A stretch of DNA of 64,000 nt from Eutrophocola sp965661105 (GCA_965661105.1 CBFICR010000010.1:5302-69301), one strand, 5' to 3'. Shown: positions 27,562-36,469, numbered from the stretch's first letter. A program made the numbers and translations. The notes: generated by a model not told the origin, from the letters alone.

Positions 27562-29040
27562 ATGCTACGCATAGTTGAAGAAGCATTAACATTTGACGAC
27601 GTTCTACTAGTCCCCGCCCATTCACAGGTGCTGCCCAATATGGTGGACCTGAAAACCAGCCTGACAGCTTCAATTACCCTGAATATTCCCCTGGTTTCTT
27701 CAGCCATGGATACTGTGACTGAATCGAGACTGGCTATTGCCATGGCTCAGGAAGGCGGCATGGGGATTATTCATAAAAGTATGAGTATCGAGAATCAGGC
27801 CAGGGAAGTGCGCACTGTCAAAAAATATGAAAGCGGCGTTGTTGCTGACCCCATCTGTATTACTCCCGATACCACAGTACGCAAACTGCTGGAGCTGACC
27901 CAGGAGCATCATATATCAGGATTGCCGGTAATCAGGAATGCAGGGTCCCGCGACCTGGTTGGTATTGTGACCAGTCGTGATGTGAGATTTGAAAATAATA
28001 TGGAAGCTACCGTTGACAAGATCATGACGCCAAAAGAGCGTCTGGTGACGGTCAGGGAAGGCGCGGCTCTGGATGAAATCAAGGTGCTCATGCATGATCA
28101 CCGAATTGAAAAAGTGTTGGTGGTCAATGATGCTTTTGAGCTGAAAGGACTGGTTACCCTGAAAGATATTCGCAAATCTGAAGATTTCCCGAATGCCTGT
28201 AAGGATGCCTTGGGGCAATTGCGGGTTGGTGCCGCTGTCGGAGTTGGCAAGGAAACCGAGGACAGGGTAACTGCACTGGTAAATGCGGGTGTTGATGTTG
28301 TCGTGGTGGATACCTCCCATGGCCATTCCCAGGATGTGATTAACCGTGTCAGGGAAATAAAGAAAGCTTTTCCGCAACTGCAATTGATCGGTGGGAACGT
28401 AGCCACTGCTGCTGGCGCCGTCGCGCTCGCCGAAGCTGGTGTAGATGCCATCAAGGTGGGTATTGGTCCGGGCTCCATCTGTACTACTCGAATTGTAACC
28501 GGGGTCGGTGTGCCTCAGATCACGGCTGTCGCCAATGTCAGGGAAGCATTGAAGGATACCAATATCAAGGTGATTTCCGATGGCGGTATTCGCTTTTCCG
28601 GAGACATCGCGAAAGCTATTGCGGCCGGTGCAAATGTGGTGATGATCGGCAGTCTGCTTGCCGGGACAGAAGAGGCTCCGGGCGAAGTAGAGCTTTACCA
28701 GGGACGTTCCTATAAAGCCTACCGAGGAATGGGGTCGCTTGGCGCCATGTCTCAATCCCATAGTTCTGCAGATCGATATTTCCAGAATATTGAAGAAGGG
28801 GCCAGCAAGCTGGTACCGGAAGGAATTGAAGGCCGGGTGCCTTATAAAGGTCCCATGTCAGCCATTATTTTTCAGTTGATTGGCGGTATTCGCTCAAGCA
28901 TGGGCTTGACCGGCTGTGGTGATATCGAAGAAATGCGAGCTAAACCTGAATTTGTCAGGATCACTGCTGCTGGCGTTAGTGAAAGTCATGTCCATGATGT
29001 GAGTATCACCAAGGAAGCGCCCAATTACCGCGTGAGCTAG
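27562..29040 (+). CDS. guaB: inosine-5'-monophosphate dehydrogenase
   Basis: GuaB oxidises IMP to XMP with NAD+, the committed step to GMP. The frame opens at 27514, but that stretch contains the -10 box. ATG 27562 gives the conserved N-terminus MLRIVEEALTFDDVLLVPAHS and 492 residues. Two CBS domains (about 95-205) interrupt the TIM barrel. The catalytic cysteine loop is GIGPGSICTTRIVTGVG, and YRGMGSLGAMSQ and EGRVPYKG follow. It is followed by guaA. Confidence 0.97.
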   Translation: MLRIVEEALTFDDVLLVPAHSQVLPNMVDLKTSLTASITLNIPLVSSAMDTVTESRLAIAMAQEGGMGIIHKSMSIENQAREVRTVKKYESGVVADPICITPDTTVRKLLELTQEHHISGLPVIRNAGSRDLVGIVTSRDVRFENNMEATVDKIMTPKERLVTVREGAALDEIKVLMHDHRIEKVLVVNDAFELKGLVTLKDIRKSEDFPNACKDALGQLRVGAAVGVGKETEDRVTALVNAGVDVVVVDTSHGHSQDVINRVREIKKAFPQLQLIGGNVATAAGAVALAEAGVDAIKVGIGPGSICTTRIVTGVGVPQITAVANVREALKDTNIKVISDGGIRFSGDIAKAIAAGANVVMIGSLLAGTEEAPGEVELYQGRSYKAYRGMGSLGAMSQSHSSADRYFQNIEEGASKLVPEGIEGRVPYKGPMSAIIFQLIGGIRSSMGLTGCGDIEEMRAKPEFVRITAAGVSESHVHDVSITKEAPNYRVS

Positions 29041-29135
29041 TTTCAAATCAGTGAGCGGGTTTATTTATACCAGCCATATCGGAATTATTCATTCCGGCAA
29101 AAATCTAAACAGAACTTTTCTTGACGGAAGCAGGC

Positions 29136-30713
29136 ATGTCCCAGAATATCCATGACGACAAAATTCTAATTCTGGATTTTGGCTCCCAATATACCCAGTT
29201 AATCGCCAGGCGTGTACGTGAAGCCGGTGTGTACTGTGAAATCCATCATTATGGTATCCCTGCCGAGGACTTTCTGGCCTTCAATGCCCGTGGTGTTATT
29301 CTGTCGGGAAGTCCCGAGTCGGCTAATCTGGACGACTCGCCGCGAGTGCCCGATTATATTCTCAACGCCGGGCTGCCAATTCTGGGTATTTGCTATGGCA
29401 TGCAGACCGTATCGCAGCAATTAGGTGGTCAGGTTGAAGGCTCCAGCAAGTCCGAGTTCGGTTATGCGCGTATTGAGATTCCCAGCGGCAGCGCACTGCT
29501 AAGTGACCTTGAGCATTCAATTCAGGAAGGCAATGTCTTTTTGCATGACGTCTGGATGAGTCATGGCGACAAGGTAACCCAGGTCCCTGAGGGGTTTAAG
29601 GTGATTGCATCCACGCAAAGTGCTCCCATTGCTGCCATGGCCGATGAAAATCGCAATATTTACTGTCTGCAATTTCATCCTGAAGTGACTCACACCAAAT
29701 CCGGGCAGGAAATTCTCAATCGCTTTGTACATGAAATCTGTCAGTGTGGTCGCTTATGGACGCCGGCAAATATTATTGAAGATGCCATCGGGAAAATTCA
29801 GCAGCAGGTAGGCACTGACAAGGTGTTGCTGGGATTATCTGGCGGTGTTGATTCATCAGTGGTGGCTGCACTTTTACACCGGGCTATAGGGGAGCAGCTC
29901 ACCTGTGTGTTCGTGGATAATGGCTTGTTGCGGCTGCATGAAGGTGATCAGGTTATGGAAACCTTCGCCAACAATATGGGCGTTAAGGTGATCCGGGTGG
30001 ACGCTGAAGATGAGTTTCTGGATAAGCTGGCGGGTCAAGCTGACCCTGAAGCAAAGCGTAAAATCATCGGCAATACATTTATCGACGTGTTTGACCGTGA
30101 GGCGTCAAAACTCGGCGATGTAAACTGGCTTGCCCAGGGTACTATCTATCCCGATGTGATTGAGTCCGCCGGTTCCAAGCATGGCACTGCCCATGTCATT
30201 AAATCCCATCACAACGTCGGCGGCTTGCCTGATGATATGAATATGTCACTGGTAGAGCCATTACGTGAACTATTCAAGGATGAAGTACGCAATATCGGTA
30301 TAGCACTGGGATTGCCTCATGACATGATCTATCGCCACCCATTTCCGGGGCCAGGCCTTGGTGTGCGGGTTCTGGGTGAAGTTAAAAAAGAATACTGCGA
30401 TATTCTGCGCCTGGCGGATGCCATATTCATGGAAGAGCTTCACAGGGCAGACTGGTACCAGAAAGTGAGCCAGGCTTTTGTGGTATTTCTCCCGGTAAAA
30501 TCAGTAGGCGTGGTAGGTGACGCACGTCGCTATTCCTATGTGCTTGCAGTACGGGCAGTAGAAACCATTGATTTCATGACGGCGCGCTGGGCGCATCTGC
30601 CTTATGACCTGCTTGAAACTGTCTCCAACCGCATCATTAATGAAATCCGTGATGTGTCCCGGGTTACCTACGACATCAGCAGCAAACCACCAGCCACTAT
30701 TGAGTGGGAATAA
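29136..30713 (+). CDS. guaA: GMP synthase (glutamine-hydrolysing)
   Basis: GuaA converts XMP to GMP using glutamine and ATP. The N-terminal amidotransferase has ILGICYGMQTVSQQLGG (catalytic Cys) and QFHPEV (His/Glu). The synthetase has the PP-loop LGLSGGVDSSVVAALL and the C-terminal dimer domain GPGLGVRVLGE. I choose ATG 29136 (525 aa, equal to E. coli) over an in-frame TTG at 29121, because GGAAG lies just upstream. It forms the guaBA pair, with tadA 9 nt downstream. Confidence 0.97.
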   Translation: MSQNIHDDKILILDFGSQYTQLIARRVREAGVYCEIHHYGIPAEDFLAFNARGVILSGSPESANLDDSPRVPDYILNAGLPILGICYGMQTVSQQLGGQVEGSSKSEFGYARIEIPSGSALLSDLEHSIQEGNVFLHDVWMSHGDKVTQVPEGFKVIASTQSAPIAAMADENRNIYCLQFHPEVTHTKSGQEILNRFVHEICQCGRLWTPANIIEDAIGKIQQQVGTDKVLLGLSGGVDSSVVAALLHRAIGEQLTCVFVDNGLLRLHEGDQVMETFANNMGVKVIRVDAEDEFLDKLAGQADPEAKRKIIGNTFIDVFDREASKLGDVNWLAQGTIYPDVIESAGSKHGTAHVIKSHHNVGGLPDDMNMSLVEPLRELFKDEVRNIGIALGLPHDMIYRHPFPGPGLGVRVLGEVKKEYCDILRLADAIFMEELHRADWYQKVSQAFVVFLPVKSVGVVGDARRYSYVLAVRAVETIDFMTARWAHLPYDLLETVSNRIINEIRDVSRVTYDISSKPPATIEWE

Positions 30714-30722
30714 AGCCTTCCA

Positions 30723-31184
30723 GTGGTCATGGCAGAAAATGTTGAATCATGGATGAAAAGGGCGCTTATGCTGGCGCAACAGGCGGCCGGGCATGGCGAG
30801 GTTCCAGTTGGTGCAATCATAGTTCGGGATGGTCGTGTTATTGGCGAAGGTTATAACCAGCCCATTTCATCAAATGATCCCACCGCCCATGCTGAAATCA
30901 TTGCTCTGCGTGATGCCGCCAACAATGAAAATAATTACCGACTCCCCGGTACCACACTTTTCGTCACCATTGAGCCGTGCACCATGTGCGTGGGAGCAAT
31001 GATTCATGCGCGTGTTGATACTGTTGTATTTGGCGCGAGAGAGCCGAAAGCCGGTGCTTTGCTGAGTAATCTGCAGTTACATCTGCAAGATCACTACAAT
31101 CATCGCTTAAAGGTTGTTGAGGGCGTGCTGGAACGTGAGTGCAGTTTGGTAATGAGTGATTTTTTCAAATCCCGCAGGGCTTAA
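30723..31184 (+). CDS. tadA: tRNA(Arg) adenosine-34 deaminase TadA
   Basis: TadA deaminates A34 to inosine in the anticodon of tRNA-Arg(ACG). The zinc site is complete: HAEIIAL (His and catalytic Glu) and PCTMCVGAM (two Cys). It is 153 residues. The start may be GTG 30723 or ATG 30729 (MAENVESWMKRAL), and neither has a strong ribosome-binding site. It follows guaA closely, as in pseudomonads, and converges with the marR gene. Confidence 0.95.
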   Translation: MVMAENVESWMKRALMLAQQAAGHGEVPVGAIIVRDGRVIGEGYNQPISSNDPTAHAEIIALRDAANNENNYRLPGTTLFVTIEPCTMCVGAMIHARVDTVVFGAREPKAGALLSNLQLHLQDHYNHRLKVVEGVLERECSLVMSDFFKSRRA

Positions 31185-31194
31185 TTACCCGTTC

Positions 31195-31698
31195 TTATTC
31201 CTGATTTTTCAAGGGGGTTGGTTGGCGATCAAGCGCTCCCACATCAAGAACAGGCGCTGCATCGATATCCTCTGCATCCATCATGGACGCCACTCGTTGC
31301 AGGGAGGCAATAATCATGTTTTGTTCCCAGTCATCCAGATGCTCAAAGGCCTTGATGAAACAATCCTGTAAAGGGGGGGGCGCCTTGGCGATTATTTTTT
31401 TCCCACTGTCGGTAAGGTAAGCATGAACAATACGTTTATCTTTAGTTGATCGTTTTCGAATAACCAGTTTTTTGGTTTCCAGTCGGTCAAGGATGCTGGT
31501 GACGGTGGCCTGGCTAAGACTGATTTCCAGTGCCAGTTCCCTGATACTCACCTCGCCCCTGTTTTTTATGGATAACAGCAATAAAAGCTGAGGGGTCGTT
31601 AATCCTGTTGATTTTACCAGATCTCTGGAATAGAGATCGGTTGCGCGAATAAGTCTGCGCAGAGCAATCAGCACGCTCTCAATTTGATTGTTTTTCAT
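31195..31698 (-). CDS. MarR-family regulator of the osmolyte cluster (CosR/EctR-like)
   Basis: A 167-residue winged-helix MarR regulator. The N-terminal ALRRLIRATDLYSRDLVKSTGLTTPQLLLL strongly resembles the MarR proteins CosR and EctR that repress ectoine and betaine genes in response to salinity. The recognition region is SLSQATVTSILDRLETKKLVIRKRSTKDKR. It diverges from the betaine-synthesis operon across 344 bp holding palindromes, so it probably controls those genes. The family resemblance is from memory. Confidence 0.78.
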   Translation of the reverse strand: MKNNQIESVLIALRRLIRATDLYSRDLVKSTGLTTPQLLLLLSIKNRGEVSIRELALEISLSQATVTSILDRLETKKLVIRKRSTKDKRIVHAYLTDSGKKIIAKAPPPLQDCFIKAFEHLDDWEQNMIIASLQRVASMMDAEDIDAAPVLDVGALDRQPTPLKNQE

Positions 31699-32042
31699 GA
31701 CCTATTTTATTTCCAGATAACAACAGGACTTCCTGGTATTGCCAGGCCAAGTGTTTTTGATGGGGCGGTTATTATAATACCCAGCCCGGGGCTTGTGGTA
31801 TTTACTGTTAATTTTTCGTGCCGTTCCGAGTCATTTTGCTATTCCTTTCGCTTTGTAAGGAAATATTTAGTATACTAACGAACTATTGCAAATATCTCTG
31901 TTTGACTATGCAATACTCTCCAGATAATAAAAAAAATAAATAGATAAAAAACAAATAGATAAATCGATTCTAGTGAGAATTCTCGTAGTTTCGTGTCTAT
32001 ATTTTAATATTTAGAATACATACTAATAATCATGGTGGATAT
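31699..32042. promoter_or_regulatory. divergent control region marR / betaine operon, with palindromes
   Basis: 344 bp with no gene. It contains the perfect 12-bp palindrome TTAGTATACTAA (31867-31878), a second one GAGAATTCTC (31975-31984), and an inverted repeat CCTGG-N5-CCAGG (31732-31746) just upstream of the MarR start. MarR proteins bind such short AT-rich palindromes, so the first is my best candidate operator. A TTGACT (31902-31907) may be a -35 box of the forward operon, but its -10 partner is not well spaced. Confidence 0.5.
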
Positions 32043-32945
32043 ATGTCAGAACATGAAGTGCAAGTGAGTAATATAACCCAGAAGAAACGCACAATCTCAA
32101 TAGATCCTGCTACGGGTGTGCCTGCGCCGCTTCCCTTGAATGAGATTCCTAAAGATCAGGATTACGGTGCACAACCTGAAGAAGTTCGTAGTACGGAACA
32201 ATATCAGGAAGAATATGTAGAGAATTTTGTTGAGCGCTGGGATGAACTGATTGACTGGGAAGCGCGTGCCGAGGGAGAAGGGCAGTTTTTCATTGATATT
32301 TTGAATAAGCTGGGCAAGCACAACATTCTTGATGCGGCTACCGGTACCGGTTTTCACTCCGTTCAGCTATTGCAGGCAGGGTTTAATGTCACCAGTGCTG
32401 ATGGTAATGCCCAGATGCTGGTAAAAGCGTTTGAAAATGCCAAGGATCGTGGCCATGTGATGCAGACAGTGCATGCAGACTGGCGTTGGCTGAACAGGGA
32501 TGTACAGGACAAGTTGTTTGATGCAGTGATTATTCTTGGGAATTCATTCACCCACTTGTTTGAGGAACACGACCGTCGCCGCGCTTTAGCGGAATTTTAT
32601 GCGGTACTCAAACATGATGGTGTATTAATAATCGACCAGCGAAATTATGACGGTATCCTGGATGATGGCTTCAAGTCCAAGCACAAATACTACTACTGCG
32701 GAGATAAAGTCTCGGCACAGCCTATTCATGTTGATGATGGTCTTGCCCGTTTTGAATACTCCTTTGAGGATGGTTCTAAGCATCACTTGAATATGTTCCC
32801 ACTACGCAAGGATTACCTGCGCGGACTTATTTACGATGCGGGCTTCCAGAAAATTGACACCTATGGAGATTTCCAGGAAACCTATAAAGAGAACGAACCG
32901 GATTTCTATGTTCATGTTGCCTACAAGGATTACCATGCAAAATAA
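32043..32945 (+). CDS. glycine/sarcosine N-methyltransferase
   Basis: This enzyme carries out the first two SAM-dependent methylations of glycine, to sarcosine and dimethylglycine, in betaine synthesis by halophiles. The Rossmann motif is ILDAATGTGFHSVQLLQAGFNVTSADGN. It is followed by VIILGNSFTHLFEEHDRRRALAEFYAVLK and IIDQRNYD, which are typical of glycine N-methyltransferases. It is 300 residues, with a roughly 40-residue polar N-terminal extension. GGTGGA precedes the ATG. It overlaps the next gene by 11 nt, so the two methyltransferases are translationally coupled. Confidence 0.9.
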   Translation: MSEHEVQVSNITQKKRTISIDPATGVPAPLPLNEIPKDQDYGAQPEEVRSTEQYQEEYVENFVERWDELIDWEARAEGEGQFFIDILNKLGKHNILDAATGTGFHSVQLLQAGFNVTSADGNAQMLVKAFENAKDRGHVMQTVHADWRWLNRDVQDKLFDAVIILGNSFTHLFEEHDRRRALAEFYAVLKHDGVLIIDQRNYDGILDDGFKSKHKYYYCGDKVSAQPIHVDDGLARFEYSFEDGSKHHLNMFPLRKDYLRGLIYDAGFQKIDTYGDFQETYKENEPDFYVHVAYKDYHAK

Positions 32946-33771
32946 TCTATCTTCAGCCGAAGTGCTGACTGAATCCTACTATGACAGTAGTGACGCCGAT
33001 CGTTTCTATGAGCAGGTCTGGGGTGGTGAAGATATTCATATTGGTTTGTATGATGAAACCGACAATATCCCTGAGGCCAGTCGCAAAACAGTAACGACAA
33101 TGGCTGATAGCCTGCAAAGTCTGAATGATCAGAGCCGGGTAATTGACCTCGGCGCAGGTTATGGCGGATCTGCGCGTTATCTGGCAAAGCTGTCGGGCTG
33201 TAAAGTAACCTGTCTGAATATCAGTGAAGTGCAGAATAGTCGCAATCGCGTATTAAATCAGCAGCAGGGGCTCGATCAGCAAATAGAGGTACGTCATGGC
33301 AGTTTTGAAGAAATTCCCTGCCCGGATTCCTCTATGGATATAGTCTGGTCCCAGGATTCTTTTTTACACAGCAGTCAGAAAGAAAAAGTGCTGAGCGAAA
33401 TCAGCCGGATAATGGTGCCTGGTGGAGAATTAATCTTTACTGATCCGATGCAGGCAGATAATTGCCCTGAAGGCGTCTTGCAGCCGGTTTATGACAGGCT
33501 AAATCTTGAATCCATGGGATCGTTTGCTTTTTACCGGGAGACTCTCAAATCGTTAGGCTTTGAAGAAACCAATGTCATCGACCTAACGCCCCAGCTACGC
33601 AATCATTATGATTATGTCAGGCAGAATTTACAGGGGCGCTATGACGAGCTTGTAGCCATTATCAGCCATGAGTACATGGACAACATGATCAATGGTCTGG
33701 AAAACTGGGTGGCCGCGGCAGACAAGGGTTATCTTGCCTGGGGTATTTTGCACTTTACCAAAGTCAGCTAG
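32935..33771 (+). CDS. sarcosine/dimethylglycine N-methyltransferase
   Basis: This enzyme finishes betaine synthesis, methylating sarcosine and dimethylglycine with SAM. The N-terminal YYDSSDADRFYEQVWGGEDIHIGLYD is diagnostic of the family, and motif I is VIDLGAGYGGSARYLAKLSGCKVTCLNIS. I use ATG 32935 (278 aa); the open frame extends upstream to 32836 only because it overlaps the first methyltransferase. Together the two enzymes turn glycine into glycine betaine at the cost of three SAM. Confidence 0.92.
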   Translation: MQNNLSSAEVLTESYYDSSDADRFYEQVWGGEDIHIGLYDETDNIPEASRKTVTTMADSLQSLNDQSRVIDLGAGYGGSARYLAKLSGCKVTCLNISEVQNSRNRVLNQQQGLDQQIEVRHGSFEEIPCPDSSMDIVWSQDSFLHSSQKEKVLSEISRIMVPGGELIFTDPMQADNCPEGVLQPVYDRLNLESMGSFAFYRETLKSLGFEETNVIDLTPQLRNHYDYVRQNLQGRYDELVAIISHEYMDNMINGLENWVAAADKGYLAWGILHFTKVS

Positions 33772-33785
33772 GCAGCCCTGATATT

Positions 33786-35339
33786 TTGGACGAGTCAACG
33801 CAGAATAAGGTCCCAGCCAGGTCGCATTCTGCGAAAAGGTTTTCAGCTGACCCACTGATATTCTTTTCCGTTTTGGCCCTGGTTCTGCTTATTTTGCTGG
33901 CGACCATTATTGATCGTGAGCAAACCGGTAGTTTTCTTTTCGGTTTGCAGGATGCGATTGTTGAATATTTTGCCTGGCTATTCTCCCTGACAGTAAGCGG
34001 TTTGCTGATATTTTCCCTGTGGCTGGTATTTTCACGCTATGGACAGATAAAGCTGGGGCCTGATGACAGTACGCCCGAGTTCAATACCATTGCCTGGATA
34101 TCGATGTTATTCAGTGCCGGTATGGGAATTGGTCTGGTCTTTTTTGGTGTTGCAGAACCCGTCCTTCATTATTTAGCTCCGCTCCAGGCTACGCCTGAAA
34201 CCGTTGCCGCCGCCAGAGAGGCGATGCGGCTGTCGATATTCCATTGGGGTCTTCATGCCTGGGCAATTTATGCCGTGCTTGGCATGGCATTGGCTTATTA
34301 CCACTTTCGTCATCATCAACCGCTCGCCATGCGATCCACGCTGGCCCCTTTGCTGGGAAGACATACCCATCGCTGGCCAGGAAAACTGGTTGATATCGTC
34401 GCTGTGCTTGGCACATTATTTGGTTTGGCAACTTCCCTTGGGCTGGGAGCTTCCCAGATTAATGCGGGGCTGGCGGAGCTTTTTGGAACTGCTGTCAGCA
34501 TAAATACGCAAGTCATCATCATTGCTGTGATTACCTTGTGTGCCATGACATCCCTGGTTCTGGGTTTAAAAAAGGGTATACGGCGCCTCAGCGAATTCAA
34601 TATGCTGCTGGCCTTGCTACTTTTGTGCTTTGTGTTGATTGCAGGGCCAACATCAGCGCTGTTGAGAGGAATACCTGATCTTTTGGGTAATTATTTACAG
34701 GGTTTGCCAGGCTTAAGTCTGAGCACGCATCCTTTCAGGAATCTTGAATGGCAGAAGTCCTGGACGATTTTTTACTGGGCCTGGTGGTTATCCTGGTCGC
34801 CCTTCGTCGGTATGTTTATAGCGCGTATTTCCCGTGGCAGAACTATTCGCCAGTTTGTGCTGGGGGTATTGTTCATTCCTACACTTCTTAGTCTGATCTG
34901 GTTTGGTATCTTTGGCGGCGCTGCCTTACGAATCGAGCTTTTTAATACAGGTACCGGGCTGCCCGGACTGGCCGAGGCTGTTCAGGAGAACTCGGCTACA
35001 GCAATTTATGCGCTGATGGCAAACTTTCCGTTTTCAGGCGTGGTGAATGGTCTGGCAATTTTTCTGGTAGCCGTTTTTTTTATCACCTCATCGGATTCAG
35101 GTTCGTTTGTTGTCGATATGCTGACTTCGGGCGGCAATCCCAACCCGCCGGTTGCGCAACGAATCTTCTGGGCCTGCATGGAAGGGCTTCTGGCTATAAT
35201 TCTGCTTATGCTGGGAGGCTTGAATGCGCTACAGGCCGGTGCTGTCAGCATGGGCTTGCCATTTTGTCTGATTATTATTGCTGTGGTTTGGTGTCTGTTA
35301 CAAAAACTGGCAATGGAAGACAAGAATATCGTTATCTGA
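33786..35339 (+). CDS. BCCT-family betaine/carnitine/choline transporter
   Basis: A 517-residue secondary transporter of the BCCT family with about 12 membrane helices, importing quaternary-ammonium osmolytes with Na+ or H+. Family signatures are GMGIGLVFFGVAEPVLHY, the Trp-rich FYWAWWLSWSPFVGMFIARISRGRTIRQF and FITSSDSGSFVVDML. The start is TTG 33786, without a strong ribosome-binding site. It follows the second methyltransferase by 14 nt, so the operon couples synthesis and uptake of betaine. Confidence 0.9.
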   Translation: MDESTQNKVPARSHSAKRFSADPLIFFSVLALVLLILLATIIDREQTGSFLFGLQDAIVEYFAWLFSLTVSGLLIFSLWLVFSRYGQIKLGPDDSTPEFNTIAWISMLFSAGMGIGLVFFGVAEPVLHYLAPLQATPETVAAAREAMRLSIFHWGLHAWAIYAVLGMALAYYHFRHHQPLAMRSTLAPLLGRHTHRWPGKLVDIVAVLGTLFGLATSLGLGASQINAGLAELFGTAVSINTQVIIIAVITLCAMTSLVLGLKKGIRRLSEFNMLLALLLLCFVLIAGPTSALLRGIPDLLGNYLQGLPGLSLSTHPFRNLEWQKSWTIFYWAWWLSWSPFVGMFIARISRGRTIRQFVLGVLFIPTLLSLIWFGIFGGAALRIELFNTGTGLPGLAEAVQENSATAIYALMANFPFSGVVNGLAIFLVAVFFITSSDSGSFVVDMLTSGGNPNPPVAQRIFWACMEGLLAIILLMLGGLNALQAGAVSMGLPFCLIIIAVVWCLLQKLAMEDKNIVI

Positions 35340-35423
35340 TCTGTCCAATAGTCCCCTGAAACGCTTCTAATACTTTAAAAACCTTCCCTGAAAGCCCCGA
35401 TTTTCGGGTGCCTCTTCCCGGTT

Positions 35424-35471
35424 CGCACCAGTATGGTGCTGACGCCCCGTCATGCGCACCAGAGTAAAGCG
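35424..35471 (+). promoter_or_regulatory. two NtrC-like enhancer sites
   Basis: CGCACCAGTATGGTGCT (35424-35440) matches the NtrC consensus TGCACCA-N3-TGGTGCA at every position except the outermost base on each side; its GCACCA/TGGTGC arms are a perfect palindrome. A weaker copy, CGCACCAGAGTAAAGCG (35455-35471), starts 31 bp (three helical turns) downstream. Their centres are at about -151 and -120 from the start of transcription predicted from the sigma-54 promoter, the usual enhancer distance. Confidence 0.75.
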
Positions 35472-35555
35472 ATACCCCCTCTTTTCACAGTGTCACACCC
35501 TCAATTTATTCTCCTAAACCCATAAAAATCTAACAAAAACAATAAGATAAATAAG

Positions 35556-35573
35556 TTGGCAAGGTCTTTGCTA
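35556..35573 (+). promoter_or_regulatory. sigma-54 promoter of the TorF-type porin gene
   Basis: TTGGCAAGGTCTTTGCTA has the invariant GG (35558-35559) and GC (35570-35571) exactly 10 nt apart and fits TGGCAYR-N4-TTGCW well. Transcription would start near 35583. The two upstream NtrC-like sites make nitrogen control likely. Confidence 0.82.
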
Positions 35574-35657
35574 AGAGAAGGGAAGGAAATAAATGTTTTC
35601 CTGGATAAAAAATACATTTGACCAGTCTTGGGTTTCAAGACTCTTTAGGAGAAAAAT

Positions 35658-36413
35658 ATGAAAAATTCGCTGATCAAAAAGCCACTGGCTGTGACAGCTC
35701 TGACTCTGGCAATTGCCACTGTTTCAGCACCTTCTTATGCTGAGCTTTCTGGCAACGTAAGTGTTACTAATAATTACCTCTGGCGTGGTCTGACCCAGAG
35801 CATCAATGAATCAGCCGTTCAGGGTGGTCTTGATTACTCAAGCGAGTCAGGTTTTTATGCTGGTACCTGGGTTTCCAATGTTGCTTATGATTCTGACGAT
35901 GCCTACTCTTATGAGCACGACATGTATTTCGGTTTTGCAGGCGAAACTGATGCATTCTCCTATGACGTCGGTTACCTGTACTACAACTATGACGAAAATG
36001 CCGGCTATGACTTCGGTGAAGTTTATGGCTCTATCGGCTTTGGTAATCTTGGTCTGACTCTGTATTTGCTGACTAATGCAGAACCAGATGAAGGTCCAGG
36101 CGAAGACTTTGGTTTTGCCGAAGCTTCTTACACCTCTATCGATTACGTAATTCCTCTGGCCAGTGGTGCGGAGCTTGGTCTTCACGCCGGTTTCCATGAA
36201 GGTGATTTCGCTTACTCATTTAACGGTGTAACTGACGATTACTTTGATTACAACATCAGCATTGCTAAAGATGGTTTCAGTGCCATGGTTTCCATGACTT
36301 CACTGAGCACTGATGATGATGGCGATGGTTTTGAAGATTACGCAAGTCAGCCAGCACGTGATAATGACGAAATCAAATTCGTTGTTTCCTACGGTGTAGA
36401 CTTCGAACTGTAA
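35658..36413 (+). CDS. TorF family putative porin (Gcw_chp/TIGR02001)
   Basis: A 251-residue predicted outer-membrane beta-barrel of the Gcw_chp/TIGR02001 family (now called TorF family putative porin). It has a Sec signal peptide ending SAPSYA (about 28). The mature part starts with the family hallmark LSGNVSVTNNYLWRGLTQSINESAVQGGLDY. It continues with alternating Tyr/Gly-rich strands and acidic loops, and ends in an aromatic strand (FVVSYGVDFEL). The charge is strongly acidic, fitting a marine protein. It has a sigma-54 promoter with NtrC-like sites and its own terminator. The substrate is unknown; nitrogen regulation hints at N-compound uptake. Confidence 0.85.
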   Translation: MKNSLIKKPLAVTALTLAIATVSAPSYAELSGNVSVTNNYLWRGLTQSINESAVQGGLDYSSESGFYAGTWVSNVAYDSDDAYSYEHDMYFGFAGETDAFSYDVGYLYYNYDENAGYDFGEVYGSIGFGNLGLTLYLLTNAEPDEGPGEDFGFAEASYTSIDYVIPLASGAELGLHAGFHEGDFAYSFNGVTDDYFDYNISIAKDGFSAMVSMTSLSTDDDGDGFEDYASQPARDNDEIKFVVSYGVDFEL

Positions 36414-36435
36414 ATAATCTTTACAGAATAAAATT

Positions 36436-36469
36436 AAAAACCGGTACTGTTTTCAGTGCCGGTTTTTTT
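36436..36469 (+). terminator. intrinsic terminator of the porin gene
   Basis: AAACCGGTACTG - TTTT - CAGTGCCGGTTT forms a strong hairpin with one mismatch, followed by a T run. It lies 23 nt after the porin stop codon. Confidence 0.92.

Larger units (their letters stand above)
35340..35657 (+). other. 318-bp regulatory region upstream of the TorF-type porin
   Basis: This stretch holds no gene. It contains two NtrC-like sites, a sigma-54 promoter (both listed separately), and a 5'-leader hairpin with arms AGTCTTG (35624-35630) and CAAGACT (35636-35642) just before the AGGAG ribosome-binding site (35647-35651). The leader would be about 75 nt from the predicted start of transcription. Confidence 0.7.

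Noticed and set aside
32836..32934. N-terminal extension of the second methyltransferase
   Set aside because: It overlaps the certain coding sequence of the first methyltransferase; the family N-terminus begins at ATG 32935.
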